Under the pieces are notes generated by a model. It saw only the letters and a list, made by a program, of their open reading frames with translations, searched no databases and had not been told where the DNA came from. Of a stretch of DNA of 64,000 bases, positions 51,653 to 61,678 are shown piece by piece (positions within the stretch are counted from its first letter, which is position 1; the number at the start of each line of letters is the position of its first letter). Both the position numbers and the translations under genes were made by a program. The DNA is from Acidimicrobiales bacterium (GTDB lineage: Bacteria; Actinomycetota; Acidimicrobiia; Acidimicrobiales; Acidimicrobilacustridaceae), in the NCBI GenBank assembly GCA_025455885.1, contig JALOLR010000002.1:62001-126000 (forward strand), given 5' to 3'.

Positions 51653-52737
51653 TCGGCGGACGCCGCGAAGTCGTCCGGCGTCACCACCTCGTCGACGAGC
51701 CCCCAGTCGAGGGCGGTCGCGGCGTCGATCGTCGCTCCCGTGAGCGCCACCCACGCCGTGCGCTGCCGGCCGATCCGACGCGGCACCGACGCCGTGCCCC
51801 CGGCCCCCGGGACGAGGCCCATCCCGACCTCGGGGAGTCGGAACACGGCGTCGTCGCGGGCCTCCACCCGGTGGGCGAACGCCGCCCACTCCATCCCGGC
51901 GCCGACGGCAGCCCCGTGGACGTGGGCGACGAGGCGCGGTGAGCACCGCACGAGATCGAGGGCCGGCGACCGGGTCGAGCGCACCAGGTGGGCGGTGACC
52001 GGGTCGGGCGCGCTGCCGAACTCGTGGAGGTCGCCCCCGCTGCAGAACGAGGGTCCCACCCCCCACAGGTGGACCTCGGCCACCGTGGGGTCGGCGAGGG
52101 CCACGTCCAGCGCGGCGTGCAGGTCGTCGCGGAGGCGGGCGCTCACGGCGTTGCGGGCCTCGGGCCTCGTCAGCGCGACGTCGAGGCGCGACCCGTGGCG
52201 GCCGCCTCGTACGAGAGGCCCCCCGCCGGCCCGGGGCAACGCTGCGTCCCGCCCGGCGAGCCACGCCCGGTGGTCGGGGCCCGACTGGAGCATCGAGTAG
52301 ACGAACGACTCGGCCAGCACCGCGTCCACGAGCGAGAGGTGCTGCCCGGCCCGGAGCAGCTGCACGAGCGCCACCGACGCCGCCGGGGAGCGGGCGATGC
52401 CGGACCGCAGCTCGACGAGCGCCGCGTCGACGTCCGCGACGGCCACCGACGACCGGTCCGCACCGTTCCCTCCGGGCGGCTCCCCGGCGAGCACGACGTC
52501 GAACGCCACGGCGGGCGGGGGGAGGGTCGAACCGGTGGGAACCCCGACGACGACGGCCGCCGCGAAGGGGATCTCGGCGGCCAGGGCGCCCAGGGCCGCG
52601 GCGTCGTCGGCGGTGTCACCGAACCCCACGGCGACCATCGCCGACCCACCGAGGACGCCGACGTCGTCCGCCGCCAAGCGCAGCGCCACCGCGGCCTCGG
52701 CCGCGCCGAGCAGCCGCGGCGCCGCCCGGTCAACCAT
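51619..52737 (-). CDS. Enoyl-CoA hydratase/isomerase with N-terminal extension
   Basis: 372 residues. The C-terminal 190 residues are a crotonase domain with both catalytic glutamates in place (GAGMEWA and LPEVGMGLVPGAGGT) and oxyanion region GPSFCSGGDL. The N-terminal 180 residues are a second, degenerate part (VAFDVVLAGEPP, AALVELRSGIARSPAASVAL) that resembles an accessory region seen in some actinobacterial paralogues. GAGG precedes the ATG. Same strand as, and overlapping by eight bases, the amidohydrolase gene upstream; part of a four-gene coupled unit ending at the CoA ligase. Confidence 0.82.
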   Translation of the reverse strand: MVDRAAPRLLGAAEAAVALRLAADDVGVLGGSAMVAVGFGDTADDAAALGALAAEIPFAAAVVVGVPTGSTLPPPAVAFDVVLAGEPPGGNGADRSSVAVADVDAALVELRSGIARSPAASVALVQLLRAGQHLSLVDAVLAESFVYSMLQSGPDHRAWLAGRDAALPRAGGGPLVRGGRHGSRLDVALTRPEARNAVSARLRDDLHAALDVALADPTVAEVHLWGVGPSFCSGGDLHEFGSAPDPVTAHLVRSTRSPALDLVRCSPRLVAHVHGAAVGAGMEWAAFAHRVEARDDAVFRLPEVGMGLVPGAGGTASVPRRIGRQRTAWVALTGATIDAATALDWGLVDEVVTPDDFAASADQPSLRWTDTA

Positions 52738-54154
52738 GGACCGCCTCGCCCCCGAAGAAGGTGAACCGGACGTGGTCGCTCGACGGCGCCCGGAGCGCCG
52801 CGGCGAGCGGCTGGTGCAGGAGGCAGAGATCCGCCGGGCGGCCGACCTCGACCGTGCGGACGGGCCCGCCGGGGTCGAGCGCAGGGGTCAGGTAGCCGGC
52901 CAGCGCCTCGCCGGCGGTGAGCGCCTCGTCGGGCCCGAGGACGACGCCGGCCGCGGTTCGCCGTTCGACCGAGGCCGCCACGGCGGCCCACGGGTCGGCG
53001 GAGGCCACCGGGGCGTCGCTGCTCAGCGCGACCGGCACCCCCGCCCGGCGCAGCGATGCCAGCCGGTAGAGGTCCGGGAGGTCGACCGGATCGACGGCGG
53101 CGAGGTAGTGGTCGCCCCGCTCGGCGACGAAGGACGGTTGGGTCACGACGGTCACGGGCACGGTGGCCAGGTAGCCGTCGAGGGCGGGGGGCAGCAGCGA
53201 GGCGTGCTCGAGCCGGTCGCCACGGCGGGCCCCGGCCTGGCGCAGCGCGGCCACCGCGGCGACGCACTCGGCGCGCGTCACGCAGTGCACGGCCACCGCC
53301 CTCCCGCTGTCGTGCACGCGCGCCATGCGCCGCGCCAGCTCGTCGACGTCGAGGCCCCGGTGCTCGTCGACCACCAGCTTCCGGGGGCCGAGGTCGGCCC
53401 AGGGGCCGAGACGGTCGTCGTCGGGGCGCCCGAGCACGGTGAGCCGCGCCCGGAGCGTGCCGTCGGCCCGGGCCCCGACGAGCAGGTCGAGCGCGCCGTC
53501 GTCGAGCGAGGGCGTGGTGTCGGTGACCCCGGTGATCCCATGGGCCGCCAGGCGCCGCGCCACCTCCGCGAGGTCCGGCGGCGCGGCCCCGACCCGGCCG
53601 CGCAGCCACCCGTCGAGGCGGTGGAGCCATCCGGTGGCCGAGCCGTCGTCGGCCCGCTCGACGCCGGCCGGGGGGTCGCCGGCGGCCGCACCGGGACCGG
53701 GGGCGGGATCGAGCCCGAGGGCCACCAGGCCGGCCGTCGACACCACCCACGACAGCCCGCTGCGATGCTGCACCCTCACGGGAACGGCCCCGCACGTGGC
53801 GTCGAGTCGATCACGGTCCATCGGTCCGTGGTCGTGCTCGTCGTAGCCGGCGACGCGGAGCCACCGCCCCGTGCGGGGCGCGGCGACCGCGGCGGTGAGG
53901 TGGCGGTCGACGGCCGCCGGACCGACGAGCGGGCCGAGGTCCACCGAACCCAGCCGGGCCGCCCACGCCAGGAGGTGGAGGTGGTGGTCGTGGAGCCCGG
54001 GGAGCAGCGCGCCGCCCCGGGCGTCGATCACGTCGGCGTCGGTGCGGTCCACGAGGGCGTTGTCGTCGACGTCGACGACGCACCCCCCGTCGAGGCGGAC
54101 CGCCCGCCCGGGGCGGCCGCCGATCTCGGCGTCGACCACGACGACGGCGGTCAC
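52730..54154 (-). CDS. Amidohydrolase-3 family protein (YtcJ-like)
   Basis: 474 residues. It begins VTAVVVVDAEIGGRPGRAVR and soon has LLPGLHDHHLHLLAW with the HXH metal motif; further conserved elements are WLRVAGYDEHDH, HGITGVTDTTPSLDDG and ALSSDAPVASADPW with the Asp ligand. YtcJ-like enzymes hydrolyse amides or formamides of aromatic compounds. The GTG overlaps the CoA-transferase stop (GTGA). The gene is translationally linked on both sides. Confidence 0.8.
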   Translation of the reverse strand: MTAVVVVDAEIGGRPGRAVRLDGGCVVDVDDNALVDRTDADVIDARGGALLPGLHDHHLHLLAWAARLGSVDLGPLVGPAAVDRHLTAAVAAPRTGRWLRVAGYDEHDHGPMDRDRLDATCGAVPVRVQHRSGLSWVVSTAGLVALGLDPAPGPGAAAGDPPAGVERADDGSATGWLHRLDGWLRGRVGAAPPDLAEVARRLAAHGITGVTDTTPSLDDGALDLLVGARADGTLRARLTVLGRPDDDRLGPWADLGPRKLVVDEHRGLDVDELARRMARVHDSGRAVAVHCVTRAECVAAVAALRQAGARRGDRLEHASLLPPALDGYLATVPVTVVTQPSFVAERGDHYLAAVDPVDLPDLYRLASLRRAGVPVALSSDAPVASADPWAAVAASVERRTAAGVVLGPDEALTAGEALAGYLTPALDPGGPVRTVEVGRPADLCLLHQPLAAALRAPSSDHVRFTFFGGEAVHG

Positions 54155-55278
54155 GTCGGCACCGGGGCCGGATCGCGGGGAGGGCCGACCCGACGGGCCG
54201 CCCACACGGCGGCCCGGGCCACCTCCCGCAGGGCGACGTCGACCAGCAACCCGCCCCCGTCCGCCCGGGCGCGGGCGGCGGCTCCCGCCGCCACCATCCC
54301 GGCCAGCGGGTCGGCGACCGCGTCGCCGACGAAGGCGGGCCGACCTCCCGCGACCTCGACGAGGCCTCCGGCTGCCGCCGCGTCGTCGCCGAACCCCACC
54401 CGATCGGCCCAGGGGCCGCGGCGGCCGTAGGCGGTGATCGACACCCACACCGCCCCGGGCTTCAGCACCTCGGTGGGCTCGATCCCCATCTGACGAAGGG
54501 CCCGGGGCCGCGAACCCTCGATCACGACATCGGCCGTGGACACCAGGGCGCGGAGCTCGTCGTGTCCGGCCGGGGTGGCCAGGTCGATGGTGCGGTGCTC
54601 CTTGCGGCCGTTGAGCAGGTCGAAGAAGGCGCGGTTCCCCGCCCGGGCGCCGTCGGGGCGGGTGGTCGACTCCACCTTCACGACCCGCATCCCCGCCTCG
54701 GCGAGGAGTCGGCCGCAGAGCGGCCCGGCCCACAACGACGAGAGGTCGACGACGAGCGGTCGAGCGCCGTCGGGATGCCGGGCCTCGGCGACGCGCTCGA
54801 CGAGGTGGCTCCGTGTGCCGTCGACCGTGCCCCGCTCGGACAGCTGCTCGTCGCCGGCGGTCAGGTCCGCAGGAGTCACCGGGACGGCGGCGACCGCCAG
54901 CCCGAGGAGTCGACCCCGATCGACGACCTCCGCGGTGGCGAGATCGCGCACGGCGGCGCCGACCTGCTCCCACGGCACGTCGAACCCCCCGTCGGCGGTC
55001 ACCGAGAGCCAGGCCGGCAGGAGGTCGACGTCGTCGGGGCGGGGCAGGTTCACCGCCACCCAGCCGTCGGCCGCCGCCAGGAGGCGGCACGACCCTCCGG
55101 CCGACACCTGCCCGGCCGCTCGGCGCCCGAGCAGGCGGGACCGTTCGGCGAGCAGGTCCTCGGCGGCCGGGACCCTCGCGACGGCCCCTCCGGTCACCTG
55201 CCGCGCGACGAGCGCCGGCTCCGCCAGGGCGGCGTCACCGACCTCGGCCGCCGCGGCGAGGAGCGCAGGCGCCCCCAC
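54151..55278 (-). CDS. CaiB/BaiF family CoA transferase with swapped halves
   Basis: 375 residues. The family normally starts with VRVLDLSRVLAGP, but here the matching segment PLVVDLSSLWAGPLCGRLLA is at about residue 180, followed by KVESTTRPDG, LNGRKEHRTIDL, VVIEGSRPRALRQMG, VSITAYGRRGPWADR and the catalytic-Asp region VADPLAGM (Asp 323). The first 170 residues instead resemble the family C-terminal half (AAADGWVAVNLPRPDDVDLL). The order is therefore circularly permuted. It should transfer CoA between carboxylic acids. Nine bases separate it from the upstream CoA ligase. Confidence 0.78.
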   Translation of the reverse strand: MGAPALLAAAAEVGDAALAEPALVARQVTGGAVARVPAAEDLLAERSRLLGRRAAGQVSAGGSCRLLAAADGWVAVNLPRPDDVDLLPAWLSVTADGGFDVPWEQVGAAVRDLATAEVVDRGRLLGLAVAAVPVTPADLTAGDEQLSERGTVDGTRSHLVERVAEARHPDGARPLVVDLSSLWAGPLCGRLLAEAGMRVVKVESTTRPDGARAGNRAFFDLLNGRKEHRTIDLATPAGHDELRALVSTADVVIEGSRPRALRQMGIEPTEVLKPGAVWVSITAYGRRGPWADRVGFGDDAAAAGGLVEVAGGRPAFVGDAVADPLAGMVAAGAAARARADGGGLLVDVALREVARAAVWAARRVGPPRDPAPVPT

Positions 55279-55287
55279 CGTCGACCG

Positions 55288-56763
55288 TCAGTCCGCCAGG
55301 TCGGCGAGGACCTCGCGGCGCAGCAGCTTCCCCGTGGGGGTGCGGGGCAGGTCGTCGCGGAACACCACGAGCTCAGGGGTCTTCGAGCCGCGGAGGTGCT
55401 CACGGGCGAACGCCTGGAGCTCCTCGGCGGTCGGCTCGGCGCCGGGCGCGGCCACCACCACGGCCGCGATGCGCTGGCCCCACTCGTCGTCGGGCACGCC
55501 CACCACCACCACGTCGGCGACGCCCGGGTGGCGGGCCAGCACGTCCTCGATCTCGGCGGGGGCGATGTTCTCCCCGCCGCGGATGATCGTGTCGTCGGCG
55601 CGGCCCTCGATGAAGAGGTACCCCTCGGCGTCGATCCACCCGCGGTCCTTGGTGGGGAACCAGCCCTCCTCGTCGAGCACGCTGAAGCCGTCGTACTCAC
55701 CCGACACCTGCTCGCCGCGGAGGAAGACCAGACCGGGCTCGCCGTCGGGCAGCACCTCACCGTCCGGTCCCCGGACCTCGACCTCGATGCCCGGCAGCAG
55801 CCGGCCCACCGAGCCGAGGCGCTCGCGGGCGACGGGATCGCCGGCGCGGGCCGCGGCGTGGTCGTCGGGACCGAGCAGGGCGATGGTCGACGACGTCTCG
55901 GTGAGCCCGTAGGCGTTGACGAACCCGGTGCCCGCGAAGAGCTCGAGCGCCTGCTCGAGCACGGGGAGCGGCATGCGCGAACCGCCGTAGGACAGGGTGC
56001 GCAGGGTGGGCACGTCGGCCGGCGCGCCGCCGAGCTCGGCGACGACCCGGGCCAACATCGTCGGCACGACCATGGCCTGGGTCACCCCGTGGCGACGGAT
56101 CGTGTCGAGCCAGGCCGCGGCGTCGAAGGCGTCGAGGTAGATGATGCGGCGGCCGGCGTAGACGTTCGACAGGAGGTTGGCCATGCCGGCGATGTGGTAC
56201 GGCGGCACGGTGACCAGCGCCGACTGCTCCTCCTCGGCCGCCGCGAACTCGACGGTGCCGATCACGTAGGCGGTGAGGTGGCGATGGCGCAGCAGCGCCG
56301 CCTTCGGCACGCCGGACGTGCCGGAGGTGTAGAGCACCACCGCGACGTCGTCGGGGTCGACGAAACCGGGGAGCTCGGCCGCCCCCGTCGCCTCGACGCC
56401 GAGCAGCTCGCGACGGTCGATCGTGCGGGCGGGGTCTGCACCGGGGACCGGGAGCTCCTCGGCCACCACCAGCGCGCCGGGGTGGGCCTCGACGAGGGGT
56501 TGGAGCTGCTCGACGGCGAGTCGGTAGTTGAGGGGGATGAACGGCACCCCTGCCGCGGCGGCGCCGAACAGGGCCACCGGGAACGTGGCGTCGTTGGTGC
56601 CGCAGTAGACGAGCGAGTCGTGGCCTCCCGCGGCGATGCGCTCGGCGCACGCCGTGGCCGCCGCTGCGAGGTCGGCATAGGTGAGGACCACGTCGCCGCT
56701 GACGACGGCGGGACGGTCGGCCAGCGTCGAGCCGGCCATCTCGAGCAGGAGGCCGAGGTTCAC
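55288..56763 (-). CDS. Acyl-CoA synthetase (AMP-forming)
   Basis: 491-residue ANL ligase: P-loop YTSGTSGVPKA, motif YGLTETSSTIAL, hinge-region WIDAEGYLFIEGRADDTIIR and C-terminal Lys in PRTPTGKLLRREV. The GTG (56761-56763) gives MNLGLLLEMAGSTLADRPAV, a normal ligase start. It is in a unit with the small Cys protein upstream, CoA transferase, amidohydrolase and enoyl-CoA hydratase downstream, which together would activate, transfer and hydrate an unusual acid or amide. Substrate unknown. Confidence 0.9.
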   Translation of the reverse strand: MNLGLLLEMAGSTLADRPAVVSGDVVLTYADLAAAATACAERIAAGGHDSLVYCGTNDATFPVALFGAAAAGVPFIPLNYRLAVEQLQPLVEAHPGALVVAEELPVPGADPARTIDRRELLGVEATGAAELPGFVDPDDVAVVLYTSGTSGVPKAALLRHRHLTAYVIGTVEFAAAEEEQSALVTVPPYHIAGMANLLSNVYAGRRIIYLDAFDAAAWLDTIRRHGVTQAMVVPTMLARVVAELGGAPADVPTLRTLSYGGSRMPLPVLEQALELFAGTGFVNAYGLTETSSTIALLGPDDHAAARAGDPVARERLGSVGRLLPGIEVEVRGPDGEVLPDGEPGLVFLRGEQVSGEYDGFSVLDEEGWFPTKDRGWIDAEGYLFIEGRADDTIIRGGENIAPAEIEDVLARHPGVADVVVVGVPDDEWGQRIAAVVVAAPGAEPTAEELQAFAREHLRGSKTPELVVFRDDLPRTPTGKLLRREVLADLAD

Positions 56764-56776
56764 GGACGGACCCCGG

Positions 56777-57079
56777 TCAGTCGGAGGAGGGCAGGGGCTT
56801 CGCGCCCTTGATCGTCAGCGGTCGCCCGTCGACGGCCAGCGGGCCGGGACCGGGCTTGGAGCACAGCACCTCGATGCCGGACTCCTCGTCGGTGTAGCGC
56901 TTGCCGACGAGCACCTGGTCGTCGTCGCTCGACGTGGCCGTGTCGGTGCGCTCCGACGCGGGGTCGACGACCGCCTCCCCGGCGCAGGTCAGCTCGACCT
57001 CGGTGCCCGGGGGGCGCACGACGACGACCTCCGTCGAGCCCGTCGGGCACGCCAACCGCTGTCCTGCCTTGATCTCCAT
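56777..57079 (-). CDS. Small conserved-looking protein, possible zinc or iron binding
   Basis: 100 residues, no signal or membrane segment. It opens MEIKAGQRLACPTGSTEVVV, followed by RPPGTEVELTCAGEAVV and later IEVLCSKPGPGPL. Three cysteines (about 11, 35 and 78) are spaced along a mostly beta-type sequence; a metal or disulfide role is possible. Small proteins with this 'GQRL... TEVVVVRPP... L-C-G' pattern are found near acyl-CoA genes in actinobacteria by my recollection, without known function. First gene of the unit, 13 bases before the CoA ligase. Confidence 0.68.
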   Translation of the reverse strand: MEIKAGQRLACPTGSTEVVVVRPPGTEVELTCAGEAVVDPASERTDTATSSDDDQVLVGKRYTDEESGIEVLCSKPGPGPLAVDGRPLTIKGAKPLPSSD

Positions 57080-57157
57080 GTCCCCGTGGCCTTTCTCGCT
57101 ACCTGTGCGGACGGTACCGGGGCGACCGCCACGACCAGCGGTCGCCCCGAATGGATC

Positions 57158-57171
57158 TGACACTAACGTCA
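57158..57171. promoter_or_regulatory. Short inverted repeat TGAC-N6-GTCA in the divergent intergenic region
   Basis: TGACACTAACGTCA, 79 bases from the minus-strand ATG. A TAGTGT hexamer (minus strand, 57160-57165) falls inside it. Possible promoter/operator of the small-protein/CoA ligase unit; only one copy seen. Confidence 0.3.
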
Positions 57172-57234
57172 CACACGAGGGTCGGATCCCCGGCGCGGCA
57201 CCCGAGCCCGTGCCGGGCGCCGACGGCGACCACC

Positions 57235-57240
57235 TACGAT
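57235..57240 (+). promoter_or_regulatory. Putative -10 (TACGAT) of the SDR/mcc unit
   Basis: TACGAT 30 bases before the ATG at 57271, with a clear Shine-Dalgarno (GAGGGGGAG) between, so this unit has a normal leader unlike many in the window. Confidence 0.42.
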
Positions 57241-57270
57241 CGGGCGTCGGGCCGATCCGAGGGGGAGCAG

Positions 57271-58038
57271 ATGACCGACCAGACGACGCGCTTCGAGGGC
57301 AGGGTGGCGCTGGTGACCGGCGCCGGATCGGGCATCGGGCGCGCCACCGCGGCCCGCCTGGCCGCCGAGGGGGCCTCGGTCCTCGGGGTCGACATCAGCG
57401 AGGCCGGCCTGGCCGGCACGGTCGAGCTGATCGGGGCACGGGGCGGCGGGCGCATCGAGACCAGCGTGAACGACGTGAGCCGTCCCGAGGAGTGCCGGGC
57501 CGCCGTGGCCACCGCGATCGACGCCTTCGGCCGGCTGGACGTGCTCGGCAACGTGGCGGGGATCGCCCGCAGCGAGCACGTCACGGAGGTGAGCGAGGAG
57601 CGGTACCGCCAGATGTTCGGCGTGAACACCGACGGCCCGTTCTTCATGTGCCAGGCCGCCATCCCGCACCTGCTGGAGACCGACGGCAACATCGTCAACA
57701 TCGCCTCGAACGCCGGGTTGATGGGCCAGGCCTACACGGTCGTGTACTGCATGACGAAGGGGGCGGTCGTCCAGCTCACCCGGGCCCTGGCGATGGAGTT
57801 CGCCACGACCGGGATGCGGGTCAACGCCATCGCCCCGGGGGGCGTGGAGAGCAACCTGACGGCGAGCTACGAGATGCCGGCCGAGATCGATTTCGACCTC
57901 ATGCGCCCCTACATGGGCTTCAGGGGGATGGGTCAGCCCGACGACATCGCCGGGCTCTTCGCCTTCGTCGCCTCCGACGAGGGGCGCAACATCCACGGGG
58001 CGATCCTCTCGAGCGACAACGGCATCACCGCCGGTTGA
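57271..58038 (+). CDS. Short-chain dehydrogenase/reductase
   Basis: 255-residue SDR with TGAGSGIG cofactor loop, GNVAG in place of [13 protein letters not shown] with the catalytic Ser region, and YCMTK. It carries a 3-oxo/hydroxyacyl type C-terminus ([20 protein letters not shown]). The ATG has a strong upstream ribosome site. It is four bases before the carboxylase gene, so the operon is SDR, mccB, mccA, CoA ligase, MaoC, suggesting a role in branched-chain or isoprenoid acyl-CoA breakdown. Confidence 0.9.
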   Translation: MTDQTTRFEGRVALVTGAGSGIGRATAARLAAEGASVLGVDISEAGLAGTVELIGARGGGRIETSVNDVSRPEECRAAVATAIDAFGRLDVLGNVAGIARSEHVTEVSEERYRQMFGVNTDGPFFMCQAAIPHLLETDGNIVNIASNAGLMGQAYTVVYCMTKGAVVQLTRALAMEFATTGMRVNAIAPGGVESNLTASYEMPAEIDFDLMRPYMGFRGMGQPDDIAGLFAFVASDEGRNIHGAILSSDNGITAG

Positions 58039-58042
58039 GACC

Positions 58043-59671
<1,629 letters not shown>

Positions 59672-59677
59672 GCTGAC

Positions 59678-61678
59678 GTGTTCGACCGGGTGCTCGTGGC
59701 CAACCGGGGGGAGATCGCGGTGCGCGTCCTGCGCACCGTGCGGGCCCTCGGGGCGTCCGGCATCGCCGTGTACTCCGACGCCGACGTCGACGCCCTCCAC
59801 GTCCACGCCGCCGACGACGCGGTCCGGCTCGGTCCTGCGCCGGCCGCCGAGAGCTACCTCCGCGTCGACGCGCTGGTCGACGCGGCACGGCGCACCGGCG
59901 CCCAGGCGCTGCACCCCGGCTACGGCTTCCTGTCCGAGAACGCCGAGCTCGCCGAGGCCTGCGCGTCGGCCGGCATCGCGTTCGTCGGGCCGAGCGCCGC
60001 CGTCATCGCGACGATGGGCGACAAGGTCCTCGCGAAGGAGCTGGTCGCCGGTGCGGGCGTGGCCGTCGTCCCGGGCAGCGAGGGCCACGATCTCGACGAC
60101 GACGCGCTGGCGGCGGCGGCCGAGCGGATCGGGTACCCGGTCCTCGTGAAGCCCGCGGCGGGCGGGGGCGGCAAGGGCATGCGTCGGGTGGACGACCCGG
60201 CGGCCCTGGCGGACCATCTCAGGGGTGCTCGGCGCGAGGCCCTCGCGGCGTTCGGCGACGACGGGCTGCTCGTCGAGCGCTTCGTGGACGCGCCCCGCCA
60301 CATCGAGGTCCAGGTCCTCGGCGACCACCACGGCAACGTCGTCCACCTCGGCGAGCGGGAGTGCAGCCTGCAGCGACGCCACCAGAAGATCGTCGAGGAG
60401 TGCCCGTCGCCGCTGCTCGACGCCCCCACCCGCGCCGCCATGGGCGCGGCCGCCGTGGCGGTGGCGCGAGCGTGCGGCTACACGAGCGCCGGGACCGTGG
60501 AGTTCATCGTGACCGGCACCCGTCCCCACGAGTTCTTCTTCCTGGAGATGAACACCCGCCTCCAGGTCGAGCACCCGGTGACGGAGATGGTCTACGGGCT
60601 CGACCTCGTGGAGGCCCAGCTCCGGGTGGCCGCCGGCGAGGCGCTGCCATTCGGGCAGGGCGATCTGCGGCCCACCGGTCACGCCGTCGAGGCCCGGGTG
60701 TACGCCGAGGACCCGGCCCGCGACTTCCTCCCGACGGGCGGGCGCGTCGTCGGGCTGGCCGAGGCGGCCGACCGCCCCGGGGTGCGGGTCGACTCGTCGC
60801 TGCGGGTCGGGCTGACCGTGGGCCCGGACTACGACCCCCTCCTCGCCAAGGTGATCGCGCACGCCCACGACCGGGCCGGCGCGCTGCTCCGCCTCGACGG
60901 TGCGCTGGCGGCGACGGCCGTCCTCGGCGTCACCACCAACACGGGGTTCCTCCGCGCGCTGCTCGCCGACCCCGACGTCGCCGCCGGTCGCCTCGACACC
61001 GACCTCGTGGCCCGTCGCCTGGACGACCTGGTCGCCGACGGACCGCCCGACGCCGTGGTACTGGCGGCGGCACTCGACCGGTTCCACGACCCCTCGCCCG
61101 CCGCCGGCCCCTGGGACACGCGCACCGGATGGGCTCTCGGCGGCCATCGGCCGCTCGACGTCACGGTGCACGTCGACGGCGGCGCGCCGACGCGCGTCAC
61201 CGCCCGCCGCGACGGTCGGGAGTGGATCGTGGCCGTGGACGGCGCCGCGGAGCGGACGGTCGGCGTGGCCGTCGAGGGTGATCGGACGACCGTCACCCTC
61301 GACGGTCGCACCACGACGCTGCTCACCGCGACCTCCACCGACGGGGCCCGCTGGTGGGGCGTCGACGGATCGGCGTGGTGGACCCGGGTCGACGAACCGG
61401 CCGCGGCCCACGACGACGACCGCACGGGCGCCCACCGAGGCCCGGTGGTGTCCCCCATGCCCGGTGCGCTGACGACGATCGACGTCGCCGAGGGCGACGT
61501 CGTCGTCGCAGGGCAGGCCCTCGCCGCTGTCGAGGCCATGAAGATGGAGTTCACCCTGCGTGCCCCCTGCGACGGCACCGTGGCGGCGATCCACGCCCGG
61601 GTCGGCGAGCGGGTCGGGCTCGGCCAGCCCGTGGTGACGGTCGACCCCCGGCCGGAGCCGGCCGCCGGGAACACCTGA
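59678..61678 (+). CDS. mccA: Methylcrotonyl-CoA carboxylase biotin carboxylase/BCCP (alpha) subunit
   Basis: 666 residues. N-terminal biotin carboxylase (VLVANRGEIAVRVLRT, GGGGKGMRRV ATP loop, EMNTRLQVEHPVTEMV), a central connecting domain (about 460-560) and a C-terminal biotinyl domain with the biotin-bearing Lys 622 in VEAMKMEF. This is the fused alpha type used by MCC. GTG at 59678, six bases past the mccB stop. With mccB it forms the complete carboxylase. Confidence 0.93.
   Translation: MFDRVLVANRGEIAVRVLRTVRALGASGIAVYSDADVDALHVHAADDAVRLGPAPAAESYLRVDALVDAARRTGAQALHPGYGFLSENAELAEACASAGIAFVGPSAAVIATMGDKVLAKELVAGAGVAVVPGSEGHDLDDDALAAAAERIGYPVLVKPAAGGGGKGMRRVDDPAALADHLRGARREALAAFGDDGLLVERFVDAPRHIEVQVLGDHHGNVVHLGERECSLQRRHQKIVEECPSPLLDAPTRAAMGAAAVAVARACGYTSAGTVEFIVTGTRPHEFFFLEMNTRLQVEHPVTEMVYGLDLVEAQLRVAAGEALPFGQGDLRPTGHAVEARVYAEDPARDFLPTGGRVVGLAEAADRPGVRVDSSLRVGLTVGPDYDPLLAKVIAHAHDRAGALLRLDGALAATAVLGVTTNTGFLRALLADPDVAAGRLDTDLVARRLDDLVADGPPDAVVLAAALDRFHDPSPAAGPWDTRTGWALGGHRPLDVTVHVDGGAPTRVTARRDGREWIVAVDGAAERTVGVAVEGDRTTVTLDGRTTTLLTATSTDGARWWGVDGSAWWTRVDEPAAAHDDDRTGAHRGPVVSPMPGALTTIDVAEGDVVVAGQALAAVEAMKMEFTLRAPCDGTVAAIHARVGERVGLGQPVVTVDPRPEPAAGNT

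Noticed and set aside
53278-53846. Short overlapping frames inside the amidohydrolase and CoA-transferase genes
   Set aside because: They encode Arg/Ala/Pro-rich sequence without motifs and have no ribosome site; they are shadows of the minus-strand genes.
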